Source: a virus
Virus record (IMG/VR): IMGVR_UViG_3300042539_000900
Coordinates: 1 to 62,475 of that record
Reading direction: 5' to 3' (one strand)
DNA: 62,475 bases
Every line of letters starts with the position of its first letter. Positions within the stretch are counted from its first letter, which is position 1. Of the stretch, positions 9,703-17,966 are shown piece after piece. Below the pieces are notes generated by a model. That model was not told the DNA's origin and made no database searches. It saw only the letters and a program-made list of their open reading frames with translations. The translations under genes and the position numbers were made by a program.

Positions 9703-9900
9703 ATGATTAAAAAAGACAATCTTGTATTTCTGCCTAATACTGGAGATGAGCAATATTACCCTGTTGATAAACAAGATGTAGATGCTACTTTACTCCAGCT
9801 ATCTCGCGGAGATCATCCTAATGTCAACTCTCTAAACTACACACCTGTAAATCACGAGAGTTCAGGCATGATACCTATAAAGAATAAACCAAAACGCTAA
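9703..9900 (+). CDS. Small hypothetical protein
   Basis: 65 residues, not recognised. Soluble and polar, with no signal peptide or membrane segment; the C-terminus is basic (IPIKNKPKR). AAGGAG lies 8 bases before ATG, and a strong promoter is directly upstream. It probably forms a two-gene unit with the next gene, both ended by the terminator at 10239. The strong promoter suggests high expression, perhaps of a virion or host-takeover component. The function is unknown. Confidence 0.75.
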   Translation: MIKKDNLVFLPNTGDEQYYPVDKQDVDATLLQLSRGDHPNVNSLNYTPVNHESSGMIPIKNKPKR

Positions 9901-9914
9901 TTAGGAGATAACAT

Positions 9915-10235
9915 ATGGCAAAATTGCAAAGTATGGCTGGCGCAGATAATATTATTTCTGGAAACCCATCTGAGTATTTTACTCAAGCTTCCGGCGAGGG
10001 ATTAGTTAATCCTATTATCGCACCAATGCCCACAGCTGGCGGAACAACTGCTATGCGCGGAGTTAAGGTAAATTACCCTAATTCTAACGAAGCAGGAATT
10101 CGCAACTCTATCAATGATGGAGCAACAGTTTCAGGAGGAGTAAAAGGTAAAAAAGTAACTGCCGGCGCTCCAATGAGAAACCCTGTAAACGGTACAAACC
10201 CTGCAAAACCTGTGCAACGCAAAGGTAAAAGATAA
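9915..10235 (+). CDS. Gly/Asn/Pro-rich basic hypothetical protein
   Basis: 106 residues, low in hydrophobic core residues, rich in Gly, Asn, Pro and Ala, with a basic tail (KPVQRKGKR). This composition suggests an intrinsically disordered protein. TAGGAGA precedes the ATG. It is the last rightward gene before the bidirectional terminator and shares the 9653 promoter. Short disordered basic proteins with strong expression can be virion-associated or nucleic-acid-binding, but no family was recognised. Confidence 0.72.
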   Translation: MAKLQSMAGADNIISGNPSEYFTQASGEGLVNPIIAPMPTAGGTTAMRGVKVNYPNSNEAGIRNSINDGATVSGGVKGKKVTAGAPMRNPVNGTNPAKPVQRKGKR

Positions 10236-10238
10236 GAG

Positions 10239-10266
10239 AAAACCCCGGAAATTCCGGGGTTTTTTA
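10239..10266. terminator. Bidirectional intrinsic terminator between convergent units
   Basis: An 8-bp stem, AACCCCGG (10241-10248) with CCGGGGTT (10254-10261), has a 5-base loop. It is followed by a T run on the plus strand and preceded by an A run that becomes a U tract on the minus strand. It lies between the rightward tail block (stop 10235) and the leftward replication block (stop 10267), so it should stop transcription from both sides. Confidence 0.93.
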
Positions 10267-10617
10267 TTAAAACTGTTCTCTTTCTGAAAAGAACCAACAC
10301 TTATAGTAATTTTCTAGCTCGCCGTAACTACCAAAATAAGCTGCTCCTCTAAAAATAGCGGGGGATTTTTTAGTATTGTATTGAACAATAAGTCTACGCT
10401 GCCACTCTGGATTCATTAGAACATGCTTAAAGTTTTCTTTATGCTCTTTAAATAGGCTTACAGCTTTTTCTGTCCAAGGACAACCTTCAATACCGATAAT
10501 TGTCCATAACGCATCATCATCTACGTTACGCAATCTTTCTTCTTTTATTTCTTGTTTTACTACAGGTTTAGCTGCTACAGTAGTTGTAGCAGCTTTTGTA
10601 TTTGCATTAGTTGTCAT
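10267..10617 (-). CDS. Glutaredoxin-like thioredoxin-fold protein (CPWT)
   Basis: 116 residues. A disordered Ala/Thr/Lys N-terminus of about 35 residues is followed by a glutaredoxin-type domain: a C-P-W-T active site (single Cys, monothiol type) and the cis-proline segment KKSPAIF, then GSYGELENYY matching the G-G-x-x-E-L helix. It lies in an operon with ThyX and close to ribonucleotide reductase, so a redox or iron-sulfur role in nucleotide metabolism fits. It overlaps the ThyX start by one base. The missing second cysteine argues against being the main reductant. Confidence 0.72.
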   Translation of the reverse strand: MTTNANTKAATTTVAAKPVVKQEIKEERLRNVDDDALWTIIGIEGCPWTEKAVSLFKEHKENFKHVLMNPEWQRRLIVQYNTKKSPAIFRGAAYFGSYGELENYYKCWFFSEREQF

Positions 10618-11318
10618 TATTTATTTTCCTTTTTAGTATATTTATCTAGTAGTGGAAATATTTTTGAAATAGCTTTTCCAATTTCTTTAGCTACTAACAT
10701 ATGTTCTTTCTGAGTGCCGTTTGCTGAACGAAGTTCAACGTAGTGAATCCAAGAGCGAATAGTACCTTGCATGTATAAGCGTGATACAGTATTTCCTTCT
10801 GGGAGAACGCTTCTAGCTTGTTCCTTAGCAATACCAATTTCTTTACTTATAGCCCATTCATAAGCTTCTTTAGCGGCTTTAATTACTGTTTCTTGTTTTA
10901 GTCGCCACTCACGATCTATATTTCTATGATACTCTCGAGTTAGGTCTAGCTCAACTGAGTCTTGACGATTAGTTGGGTGTTGAAGACGGGCTTCTCGAAT
11001 AACAAAAGATTCTCCTAACGCATCAATTTCTTTGTATCGCTGAGAAAACTCTTGAAAAGAAAATGAGCGATGTCGAAGCATTTGACGTGCAATATCACGA
11101 GTAGTTTCAATTTCCATAGTTGCTGACGCCATTTCAAAAGGCGACCAGTGTTGATGATTACTCAAATAGTTAAGCAGTCGTTCTGTGGTTTCAAAATTAG
11201 CTTGGAATTGTGGGTTAGATACTTTTGCACAATACGCAATTAGATCTTGAACATCTTCTAACCCTTCAATGCCTAGATCTTCAACAGGTTGGCTATACGC
11301 AAACAGTTTAACTTTCAT
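10617..11318 (-). CDS. thyX: Flavin-dependent thymidylate synthase ThyX
   Basis: 233 residues, normal ThyX length. The diagnostic ThyX motif R-H-R-x(2)-S-x(4)-S-x-R-Y appears as RHRSFSFQEFSQRY near residue 78. The C-terminal part has RSVLPEGNT and RSWIHYVELRSA, which correspond to the FAD/dUMP-binding region. The enzyme makes dTMP from dUMP using methylene-tetrahydrofolate and NADPH. It sits with ribonucleotide reductase and glutaredoxin, giving the phage its own dNTP supply for an AT-rich genome. Confidence 0.95.
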   Translation of the reverse strand: MKVKLFAYSQPVEDLGIEGLEDVQDLIAYCAKVSNPQFQANFETTERLLNYLSNHQHWSPFEMASATMEIETTRDIARQMLRHRSFSFQEFSQRYKEIDALGESFVIREARLQHPTNRQDSVELDLTREYHRNIDREWRLKQETVIKAAKEAYEWAISKEIGIAKEQARSVLPEGNTVSRLYMQGTIRSWIHYVELRSANGTQKEHMLVAKEIGKAISKIFPLLDKYTKKENK

Positions 11319-11319
11319 T

Positions 11320-12177
11320 TTATACCTTTAGAGACTTACTTAACATATCAATTACTAAATCTTGTTTTTCTACTGAAGTTAAAACATCATCTATATAATC
11401 TAACAGATTAATAAGTTTTTCGTTTCTAGTTAGTACATCAATACTTTTATTTAGATTTTGAATATATTTAGCTTTACCAGTAATCGGTAAACTATTAATT
11501 AAGTTATCAAGTGTTTTATATTCTTTTACCAATGCAATACTACGCTTAGGACCAATGCCTTCAACTCCGCTAATATTATCACCCGAGTCTCCTTCAATCA
11601 TTCTGGCGAAGGCATACTCTTTAGGAGTTAGATCGAAGTTCTCTGTTAGATAGTTTAAATCAACTTCTTTTCTAGAATACATATTAAAAATACTTACATC
11701 TTCTTTTAGCAGCTGATACAAGTCTCTATCGCTTGATACAATCCAAGTATGGTTATATTTGCTACTAAGATGTTTAGAAAAGTATGCAATTATGTCGTCA
11801 GCTTCAATGCCTTTGAACTTAAAATGTTCAAAAGGTAATGCGTCAATAGTATCTGACAAACAGTTAAAGAACTCAGTAAAGCGTTCTTGCTCTTCTTCAG
11901 TACGTTCAACTTTTCTATTAGCTTTGTATTCTGGGAACATACTCTTTCTATATGCAGAAGCGCCAGAGTCAAAACAACAAATAATGCGTTTTGCTTCATA
12001 GCTCTTTCCCAGACTAGTAACTGTTCTAATATAATCTTCAGTAAAGTTATTATAATTTTTACGTTGTAAATATCTAAAAGCTAGATTTACTCCGTCAATA
12101 AGCAATAGATTGTTTGCATTTTCTACTGCTTTTTTAGCTTGCGTTAATTCTGCAAGATCATCCCAATTTGTTACCAC
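11320..12177 (-). CDS. 5'-3' exonuclease (FEN/T5 exonuclease, RNase H-like)
   Basis: 285 residues. The N-terminus has LLIDGVNLAFRYL (metal-binding Asp), then CFDSGASAYRKSMFPEYKANR, GIEADDIIAYF and VSSDRDLYQLL. The helix-3-turn-helix DNA-binding segment GDSGDNISGVEGIGPKRS follows. This is the full FEN/5'-3' exonuclease pattern, and it should remove RNA primers and flaps during replication. A promoter for this gene lies at 12209-12237. Without a fused polymerase domain it works alongside the separate DNA polymerase at 23403. Confidence 0.94.
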   Translation of the reverse strand: MVTNWDDLAELTQAKKAVENANNLLLIDGVNLAFRYLQRKNYNNFTEDYIRTVTSLGKSYEAKRIICCFDSGASAYRKSMFPEYKANRKVERTEEEQERFTEFFNCLSDTIDALPFEHFKFKGIEADDIIAYFSKHLSSKYNHTWIVSSDRDLYQLLKEDVSIFNMYSRKEVDLNYLTENFDLTPKEYAFARMIEGDSGDNISGVEGIGPKRSIALVKEYKTLDNLINSLPITGKAKYIQNLNKSIDVLTRNEKLINLLDYIDDVLTSVEKQDLVIDMLSKSLKV

Positions 12178-12208
12178 GATATTCCTCTTATATTAATTAT
12201 CATATGTA

Positions 12209-12237
12209 ATATTACCATATAAACTAGTGAGTAGCAA
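12209..12237 (-). promoter_or_regulatory. Leftward promoter for the exonuclease-thyX-glutaredoxin unit
   Basis: Minus strand: TTGCTA (12237-12232), 17-base spacer, TAATAT (12214-12209) with TGG before the -10 (extended). It sits in the 66-base gap upstream of the exonuclease start at 12177. Confidence 0.7.
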
Positions 12238-12243
12238 GAACAA

Positions 12244-12696
12244 TTATGAATCAACTTTAACCTTTAATTGAGCTTTTGGTAACCAGTGTTCAAGTAAACC
12301 CATTTTAAACTCGCAGTCTGCACTCTTAATAACTACGTAATTTTGTATATTTATATCTTCATCTAGCCAACATACATAATTTTTGCTTCTATCCCACCTA
12401 TAAATTAGTAGTGGTAGCTTCTTCATTACTGCAGCTTCTCTAGTAGTTTGTCTCCAAAAGTCTAGCAGTAGCGCACTTTTAGCTGTTAGCACATTATTCC
12501 AAGGAACTTCTTTGTGGTGTTTTGCTTCAATGCACCAAGGAAAATCAGGTTTCCAAGGAGCATAAACATCTCCCTTTAAATAAGAAAGAGCGCCCGATAA
12601 AGGCACTCTTTCAAATTGTGTTTTAAAAGTATCAGTAAATATGTCTCTCACAACATATTCATAACTTCTACCTTTTGTCTTACTTAAATTTGTCAT
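12244..12696 (-). CDS. Holliday junction resolvase-like PD-(D/E)XK nuclease
   Basis: 150 residues. The order of motifs is that of Hjc/resolvase-like PD-(D/E)XK enzymes: KGRSYEYVVRDIF (catalytic Glu), LSGALSYLKGDVY (G-D), then WCIEAKHH (E-x-K). The rest is a compact alpha/beta domain with tryptophans. In a replication operon it would cut branched DNA before packaging. Other PD-(D/E)XK repair nucleases of similar size cannot be excluded. AAGGAGT lies near ATG, and a promoter is at 12715-12743. Confidence 0.72.
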   Translation of the reverse strand: MTNLSKTKGRSYEYVVRDIFTDTFKTQFERVPLSGALSYLKGDVYAPWKPDFPWCIEAKHHKEVPWNNVLTAKSALLLDFWRQTTREAAVMKKLPLLIYRWDRSKNYVCWLDEDINIQNYVVIKSADCEFKMGLLEHWLPKAQLKVKVDS

Positions 12697-12714
12697 AAAT
12701 TACTCCTTGCATAA

Positions 12715-12743
12715 AACATAGCAATTTATAACCTAACAGTCAA
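12715..12743 (-). promoter_or_regulatory. Leftward promoter for the resolvase-like gene
   Basis: Minus strand: TTGACT (12743-12738), 17-base spacer, TATGTT (12720-12715) with TGC before the -10. It lies in the gap between glutaredoxin and the resolvase-like gene. Confidence 0.7.
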
Positions 12744-12752
12744 AAAAGTTTT

Positions 12753-12980
12753 TTAAAGAGTTTGCTCAAAATACCTTACCAAATCGTCATACCCGCCAAG
12801 ATGTGCAGAGTATAAATATATTTGTGGTACGGTTTTAGCTTCTGGATATCTAGCAAATAGTTCTGCTTTTAAATCTGGATCTTCTATATTCTTTTCTAGA
12901 TATTGTAGGCCTTTACTGCTTAGAAGCTGTTTTGCTTTTACGCAATATGAACAATTAGTCTTTGTGTAGATTGTATACAT
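12753..12980 (-). CDS. Glutaredoxin (dithiol, NrdH/Grx-like)
   Basis: 75 residues with the dithiol site C-S-Y-C at residues 10-13, cis-Pro segment TVPQIYL and the GGYDDL helix start. This is a minimal glutaredoxin. It lies immediately downstream of the class II ribonucleotide reductase in the same operon, so it is the likely electron donor that re-reduces the reductase cysteines. AGGAGA precedes the ATG. A second, monothiol-like paralogue lies at 10267. Confidence 0.93.
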   Translation of the reverse strand: MYTIYTKTNCSYCVKAKQLLSSKGLQYLEKNIEDPDLKAELFARYPEAKTVPQIYLYSAHLGGYDDLVRYFEQTL

Positions 12981-13014
12981 AATTTCTCCTAAAACAGTAA
13001 AGACCGTTTATCTA

Positions 13015-15138
13015 TTAGATAGCACAACCTGTGCTATCACAGAACTTGTTAGCGTTAGCATCTTCACCTTCAGTGGTCAAAGCGCTAAAATCTAGCGGTA
13101 AGAGTGTAGCTGCATAAGCTTCAATCTCTTCTCTAGGAGTAGAAATATATGGAGCTTGTGCATATCCATGATCGTCTAGCGGTAACAAGCTAACACCTTT
13201 TAATTGTTTATCGAAGCAGCTTAGCGCTCTAGCAATTTGAGACTTTTCATGGTCTCTAAAAGTTATTGTGATACTAACTTGGTTATCGCTCCACTCACGT
13301 TGCAAATCAACAGCATTAGCAAACTGTTCCCAAATACTTACATCTTTATTACTAATAGTCCCTTTTTCATGTAAAACAGGGAAGTAAACTACAGATGTTC
13401 TAATCGGGTCGCTTACCGCAGGTTCTATTCTGTAGTTAGCTGCTCTCAGAACAGGAATTAGCTCACTGGTATTAGATACTCTAACAGTTCTGTAGTAGCT
13501 TTCAGCTTCTGCATGGTGAATACCTGGAAGAGCGCCTGCAACTAGAGAAACTGTTCCACTAGGCTTTACGCTAGTCTTTTTAACTGATAAAGGAATACCT
13601 AACCACTCAGAATACTTATGATCTAAATAGTTAATATAGCTATAAGCTCTGTCACAGAATTCGTCTAGATACTTACGTCTTCCGACTTTTAGAATTGCTT
13701 CTTGAATGCCGCTCTGAGAAGTACCGATTCTGCGATTACGCTTGATAACATCATTAGTTTCTCTCCAATGTGTAGGAACTAAGGTAACTGTTTTAGCGTA
13801 TAGATAAGCAAATTTCAGTGTGCGCTGGAAATCCCAATAATCATTATGCTTAGCTGGATATGTTTCTACCAAGCAGCATAGTTCATAAGGCTCAAGCGAT
13901 TGTTCTAAGCAAGGGTTGCCACCACGAACTCTGCTATCTTTCCAATCTGCTGGATCTTTCATACGGCCATAAGCTTGCATATTCTCTAACCAAGCAAAAC
14001 CTGGCTCACCGTTTATAGCAATACTTTCAGCAGCTTTGGTATAATCCATACCAATTCTAGCGAATAATGAGTTGTTAGATGCCCAGCGCCATCCTCCAAA
14101 CTTGTAGGCCCACTCAGCATCTGAATACTTTTTAGCAATTAACGCTCTAGAGTTCCAATCGCTATTATAAGTGTTATAGTCTTCTTCGCTTAGATCTTTT
14201 AGCTCAATAGGAGCAACTGATCCAGTTTCTACTCCAAATTGTTGCCAATCTTTCATTGTCGTAAATTCTTCATCTTCTGGTTCACCAAAAGCAATTTCAG
14301 CAGTACGACGAACGTTTCCAGCTACAACAATCTTACCAATAATATTCATTATGTCGGTAATATCTACAGAAGTTAGTAGCGTATTTTCACTACGAGCGCG
14401 ATTGTCTAGAATATCTCTAATGCCATAAAATCCTTGAACTAGAGGCTCTGGTCCAGAAGCTACACCGCCAAATCCTTTAATTGGTTCTCCGTAAGCACGT
14501 ACCAAGCTAACATCAGGTTGAACAGGATTAGAACCTTCTTCTAAATAAGAGTCGATCAAGCAAGAGATAAGTTCTACCCAACCTTCACGGCTATCTTCAA
14601 CAGTAATAACTTCAAGATCACCAGTGGGTACTGATGAAGCTATCTTGCCAGCTCCTTTAGTATCAAAACCTACACCAACTCCTACCATACTCATATCCAT
14701 TAAGAATGCGAACGGCTTTGATAGTTCTGCGTCAATATTTTCGGTGCTAACAAAAGCACAGTTATTTAAACAGGCTCCACCTTTTTCCCATACAAAGTCT
14801 GTACCCATCATCCAAAGTCCGCGACCTGGAGGAGTCCATTTAAAGCTGTATAGTCTGCCAGCTGCTTCTTCTGCTAGCTTGTGAGCACGCTTTTCGTCCC
14901 AAGTATGTCCAGAAGTAATAGAATGAGTTTTTAGGATAGAAAACATTCCCTCAATAACTCTGACAACACATTCAGCCCATGTTTCCAGTTTTCCATTATC
15001 TTTTTTTCTGGCATATGTTCTGTAATAAGTGAAAGCAGATAAACCACCATATCCCCAAATTACAGGTGTAGCATTTAATTCGTCTTTAAAAGTTTGCTTT
15101 AGTTTAAAGTTAATTGGATTTTTTCCAATTGTAATCAT
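13015..15138 (-). CDS. Adenosylcobalamin-dependent (class II, monomeric) ribonucleoside-triphosphate reductase
   Basis: 707 residues, the length of the monomeric RTPR type. Key segments: GRGLWMMGT, GACLNNCAF (first redox Cys of the active site), NPCLEQSLEPYELC around residue 410 (radical Cys plus Glu), GTSQSGIQEA, KPSGTVSLVAGALPGIH, and a C-terminal CDSTGCAI tail with the exchange cysteines. It converts NTPs to dNTPs using coenzyme B12, so the host must make or import cobalamin. Monomeric class II enzymes are common in marine siphoviruses. The dithiol glutaredoxin downstream is the probable reductant. Confidence 0.95.
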   Translation of the reverse strand: MITIGKNPINFKLKQTFKDELNATPVIWGYGGLSAFTYYRTYARKKDNGKLETWAECVVRVIEGMFSILKTHSITSGHTWDEKRAHKLAEEAAGRLYSFKWTPPGRGLWMMGTDFVWEKGGACLNNCAFVSTENIDAELSKPFAFLMDMSMVGVGVGFDTKGAGKIASSVPTGDLEVITVEDSREGWVELISCLIDSYLEEGSNPVQPDVSLVRAYGEPIKGFGGVASGPEPLVQGFYGIRDILDNRARSENTLLTSVDITDIMNIIGKIVVAGNVRRTAEIAFGEPEDEEFTTMKDWQQFGVETGSVAPIELKDLSEEDYNTYNSDWNSRALIAKKYSDAEWAYKFGGWRWASNNSLFARIGMDYTKAAESIAINGEPGFAWLENMQAYGRMKDPADWKDSRVRGGNPCLEQSLEPYELCCLVETYPAKHNDYWDFQRTLKFAYLYAKTVTLVPTHWRETNDVIKRNRRIGTSQSGIQEAILKVGRRKYLDEFCDRAYSYINYLDHKYSEWLGIPLSVKKTSVKPSGTVSLVAGALPGIHHAEAESYYRTVRVSNTSELIPVLRAANYRIEPAVSDPIRTSVVYFPVLHEKGTISNKDVSIWEQFANAVDLQREWSDNQVSITITFRDHEKSQIARALSCFDKQLKGVSLLPLDDHGYAQAPYISTPREEIEAYAATLLPLDFSALTTEGEDANANKFCDSTGCAI

Positions 15139-15166
15139 TTACGTTCTCCTTACGCATAAAAGAATC

Positions 15167-15190
15167 TATCCGCTCTCTCAAGAGCGGATA
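15167..15190 (-). terminator. Intergenic hairpin between SbcC-like and reductase genes (attenuator?)
   Basis: A 10-bp perfect stem, TATCCGCTCT (15167-15176) with AGAGCGGATA (15181-15190), and a 4-base loop. On the minus strand it is followed by GATTCTTTT. The TGA stop of the SbcC-like gene lies in the loop and arm. No promoter fits between the hairpin and the reductase start, so it may be a partial terminator or mRNA processing/stability element tuning reductase expression. Confidence 0.6.
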
Positions 15191-17007
15191 GTGCTTATAT
15201 TATTCTTTTTCTCAATCTCTATTCGTGGAATTAGGGGGTGAGAGTAGTCATGTGATATTAAAAAGACATTTAAGTCTTTTTCTTCTTGAAGTACTTCAAA
15301 CAAGCGTTCTTTACCTGTTTCATCTAATACTCCAGTTATTTCATCTAAAAATAGCAGGTTTATACTTTTACCGCCTATTTTAGATAAAGTTCCTCTAACC
15401 GCTAATAAAACAGAAGTTTGTACTCTAGAAAATTCTCCGCCAGATAGAGAATCTATACTTACTTCTTCACCGTTATTAACTACAACGATATTTAGTTTAT
15501 CACCAGTTAGTCTAAATAATACTTGGAATTGTCCATCGCTAAGTAACGCTAGATAATAGTTTATACTATCTTCTAGTTGCTTTGCTATATTCTCTAGTTT
15601 ATAAGCTACAATTCCAGAAGTAGAAAAGGCTTTTCTTAAAACAGTTAAGCTACTTATCTCTTCTTGAATAATAACTATATCATCTTTTATCAGCTCTTGT
15701 CTAGCTTTAAAATCTCTAATTTGCTCTTTTAGGGCATCTATTTTAGCGTTTCTAATTTTAACACTTTCATTAAAGTTAAGAGCTTCGTCTCTACTTTTCT
15801 TTTGTGACTCATAAGTAGTTTTTAATGCTTTTAACTTATTAGATATATCATTAAAGTCCGGATACTCTTTAGGTATGCTATTATCTATAAGTTGAGATAA
15901 TTGAGTAAATCTATCTATCGCTTTAGTATTATTATCATAAGCTTTTTTATCACTAGCGTTTTTAGCTATAATATTAGATAGTTCTTTTATATTAGCTTTT
16001 CTAGACTCTATAGAAGCAGTTAGAGCTTCTACTTCCCTGCTTAATTCAGCACTTAGCTCTTTAGACCTAGAGTTATCTATTGATTGTTTACAAGCATAAC
16101 AGTGATCCGAAGTATCTAGTGCTTGTAAATCTTTTAACGCTTTTGATTTACTAGATTCTTCTTTATACGACACACTCTTTTCAATCTCTAATTGTTCTAG
16201 TATCTTAGGATCTAGATCTGCGTAAGACATTGCAACGTCAAACTTTATGCCTTGCTGCTCTTGAATGTGTAGATTATTTTTATCTATATTAGAACATATA
16301 GATTTTTGCTCATTTATTTCTGCTTGTAATCTATCTATTTCAGGAACTAGTAACTCGTCAACTGCTGGAACTTCTATAGGCTCTGCCTTTTCTGGTAACT
16401 GATTCTGAGACAGAAATTGCTGTACAGTTTTAAGTTCTCCATTTTTACCTGCTAGCTCTTTTTCTTTAGCGCTATTCAAAGTTTTTAATTCATCGCCTAT
16501 TTCTAGATATTTAGAAAAGTTAAATAGATTTACTAAAAACTTCTTTCTGTTAGTGTCAGTAGCTTTTAAGAACTCTAGTAGATCCGTACTGCTTTGGTAA
16601 GTGAGTTGACTAAATGTTTCAAAATCTCTTCCTATAGAATTAGATAGTTCTTTATAAGTATCTAGTACTTTATGCTCACTAATATCTTCACCGTTTTTGA
16701 CAATAGAAACTTTAGTAGATGCGCCTTGTCTTTTAGACGTTAATTCGTACTCATCGTCATCAATACTGAATACTAGCTTAGCTTCCCAGGTCTTTGCATT
16801 ATTATACTTATTTAATATATCAGACTTCTTTAAGCCTTTAACATTTTTATTATATAACAGTTCTTGTATTATTAGAGCTAAAGAACTTTTACCGCTACCA
16901 TTAGGAGCTGCTAGTTGTGTTATTTTATTTTGATTTAGTATTAGTTTATTATTCGGTCCATAGCTAAACATATTACTAAATTCTAATGTTTTTAATACTA
17001 CTCCCAT
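15178..17007 (-). CDS. SbcC/Rad50-like recombination ATPase (T4 gp46-like)
   Basis: 609 residues. The N-terminal Walker A APNGSGKSS is at residues 34-42. Long coiled coils flank a Rad50 zinc hook C-Y-A-C near residue 300. The C-terminus has the ABC signature LSGGEFSRVQ and Walker B LLFLDEITGVLD. With the adjacent nuclease it forms the Mre11-Rad50 type complex that resects DNA ends for recombination-dependent replication. Size is close to T4 gp46 and shorter than E. coli SbcC. Its start overlaps the nuclease stop by one base. Confidence 0.95.
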   Translation of the reverse strand: MGVVLKTLEFSNMFSYGPNNKLILNQNKITQLAAPNGSGKSSLALIIQELLYNKNVKGLKKSDILNKYNNAKTWEAKLVFSIDDDEYELTSKRQGASTKVSIVKNGEDISEHKVLDTYKELSNSIGRDFETFSQLTYQSSTDLLEFLKATDTNRKKFLVNLFNFSKYLEIGDELKTLNSAKEKELAGKNGELKTVQQFLSQNQLPEKAEPIEVPAVDELLVPEIDRLQAEINEQKSICSNIDKNNLHIQEQQGIKFDVAMSYADLDPKILEQLEIEKSVSYKEESSKSKALKDLQALDTSDHCYACKQSIDNSRSKELSAELSREVEALTASIESRKANIKELSNIIAKNASDKKAYDNNTKAIDRFTQLSQLIDNSIPKEYPDFNDISNKLKALKTTYESQKKSRDEALNFNESVKIRNAKIDALKEQIRDFKARQELIKDDIVIIQEEISSLTVLRKAFSTSGIVAYKLENIAKQLEDSINYYLALLSDGQFQVLFRLTGDKLNIVVVNNGEEVSIDSLSGGEFSRVQTSVLLAVRGTLSKIGGKSINLLFLDEITGVLDETGKERLFEVLQEEKDLNVFLISHDYSHPLIPRIEIEKKNNISTIRS

Positions 17008-17966
17008 TATTTTATACCTAATTTAGAAAATAGCTGTAGTACGCTATTTTTATTTTCTACTTTAATAAAATCTAGATACAAGCTAAGCTCTTCTTCTAAG
17101 GTTTTATCTGTTAAGTCTAGCACCGAGTTTTCTGTAGGCTTATCAGCTATCTTCTTATCTAAAAGCTCGTGATTCTTAATTTTGCTGAGATTATCAATAG
17201 TTCCAGTAACTTCATAAACAACGTGATGAAACTTGTCTGCTACTAGCTCTTTTGAAACATCTACTGTTTTTCTTATAAGCTTAGGAAGTTCTAAGTCAAC
17301 AAATTCTACTGTATAATTGTTAGGCCCAGTATAGTTTATTACGTTAACACCGTACTCTCTACTAGCATCCCTATCAAAAGTTGTATTGATAGGGCTACCA
17401 GAATAATATACATTATACTCTTTATATTTATGATTAAAATGTAAGTCTCCTAATAGTACTAATGGCCAAGGTTTTAGCTTATCGAAATCATATTCAGCTG
17501 TAATATGCGGAGGAACTTCTCCTCTGATATGCGTAACAAGTATATCACCTTCTACGTATGAAGGAGTATTACCTATTTGCATTTCCCCATAAGGAAATAA
17601 CTGAAATCCTTGACCATTAATAACTTTTCTAGCATTTTTAGTATGAAGAATGAAATTAGGATTATTTATAGCATTCTCTGTTTGAAAATGCTCTAAAAAT
17701 GTATTACCTTTTGTAGAAGCTTCATGGTTTCCAGGTATAGCAAGTGTGGGCTTTGTAACAGAATTAGCATAGCTCAGAAATACACAAATCTCATCCGGCT
17801 CTGGCTTTTTATCAAATATATCTCCAGCTAATACAACAATATCACAGTCTTGTTCTAACTGTAATAATTTTTGAAATAAAGCGTTAAATCTATTTAATTG
17901 CCACTCATATGGAATCTTCTTTTTGTGAAGATTTATATGAATATCTGCTACATGTAAAATTTTCAT
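17007..17966 (-). CDS. SbcD/Mre11-like nuclease subunit (T4 gp47-like)
   Basis: 319 residues with the calcineurin-like phosphoesterase motif series: HVADIHI (D-x-H), VLAGDIFD (G-D), GNHE, a His in VTHIRGE, and LGDLHFNH (G-D-x-H-x-x). This is the nuclease partner of the SbcC-like ATPase encoded immediately downstream, and the two genes touch. It should act at the membrane-free DNA end resection step of phage recombination. The C-terminal 90 residues are charged and would contact the ATPase. Confidence 0.94.
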   Translation of the reverse strand: MKILHVADIHINLHKKKIPYEWQLNRFNALFQKLLQLEQDCDIVVLAGDIFDKKPEPDEICVFLSYANSVTKPTLAIPGNHEASTKGNTFLEHFQTENAINNPNFILHTKNARKVINGQGFQLFPYGEMQIGNTPSYVEGDILVTHIRGEVPPHITAEYDFDKLKPWPLVLLGDLHFNHKYKEYNVYYSGSPINTTFDRDASREYGVNVINYTGPNNYTVEFVDLELPKLIRKTVDVSKELVADKFHHVVYEVTGTIDNLSKIKNHELLDKKIADKPTENSVLDLTDKTLEEELSLYLDFIKVENKNSVLQLFSKLGIK

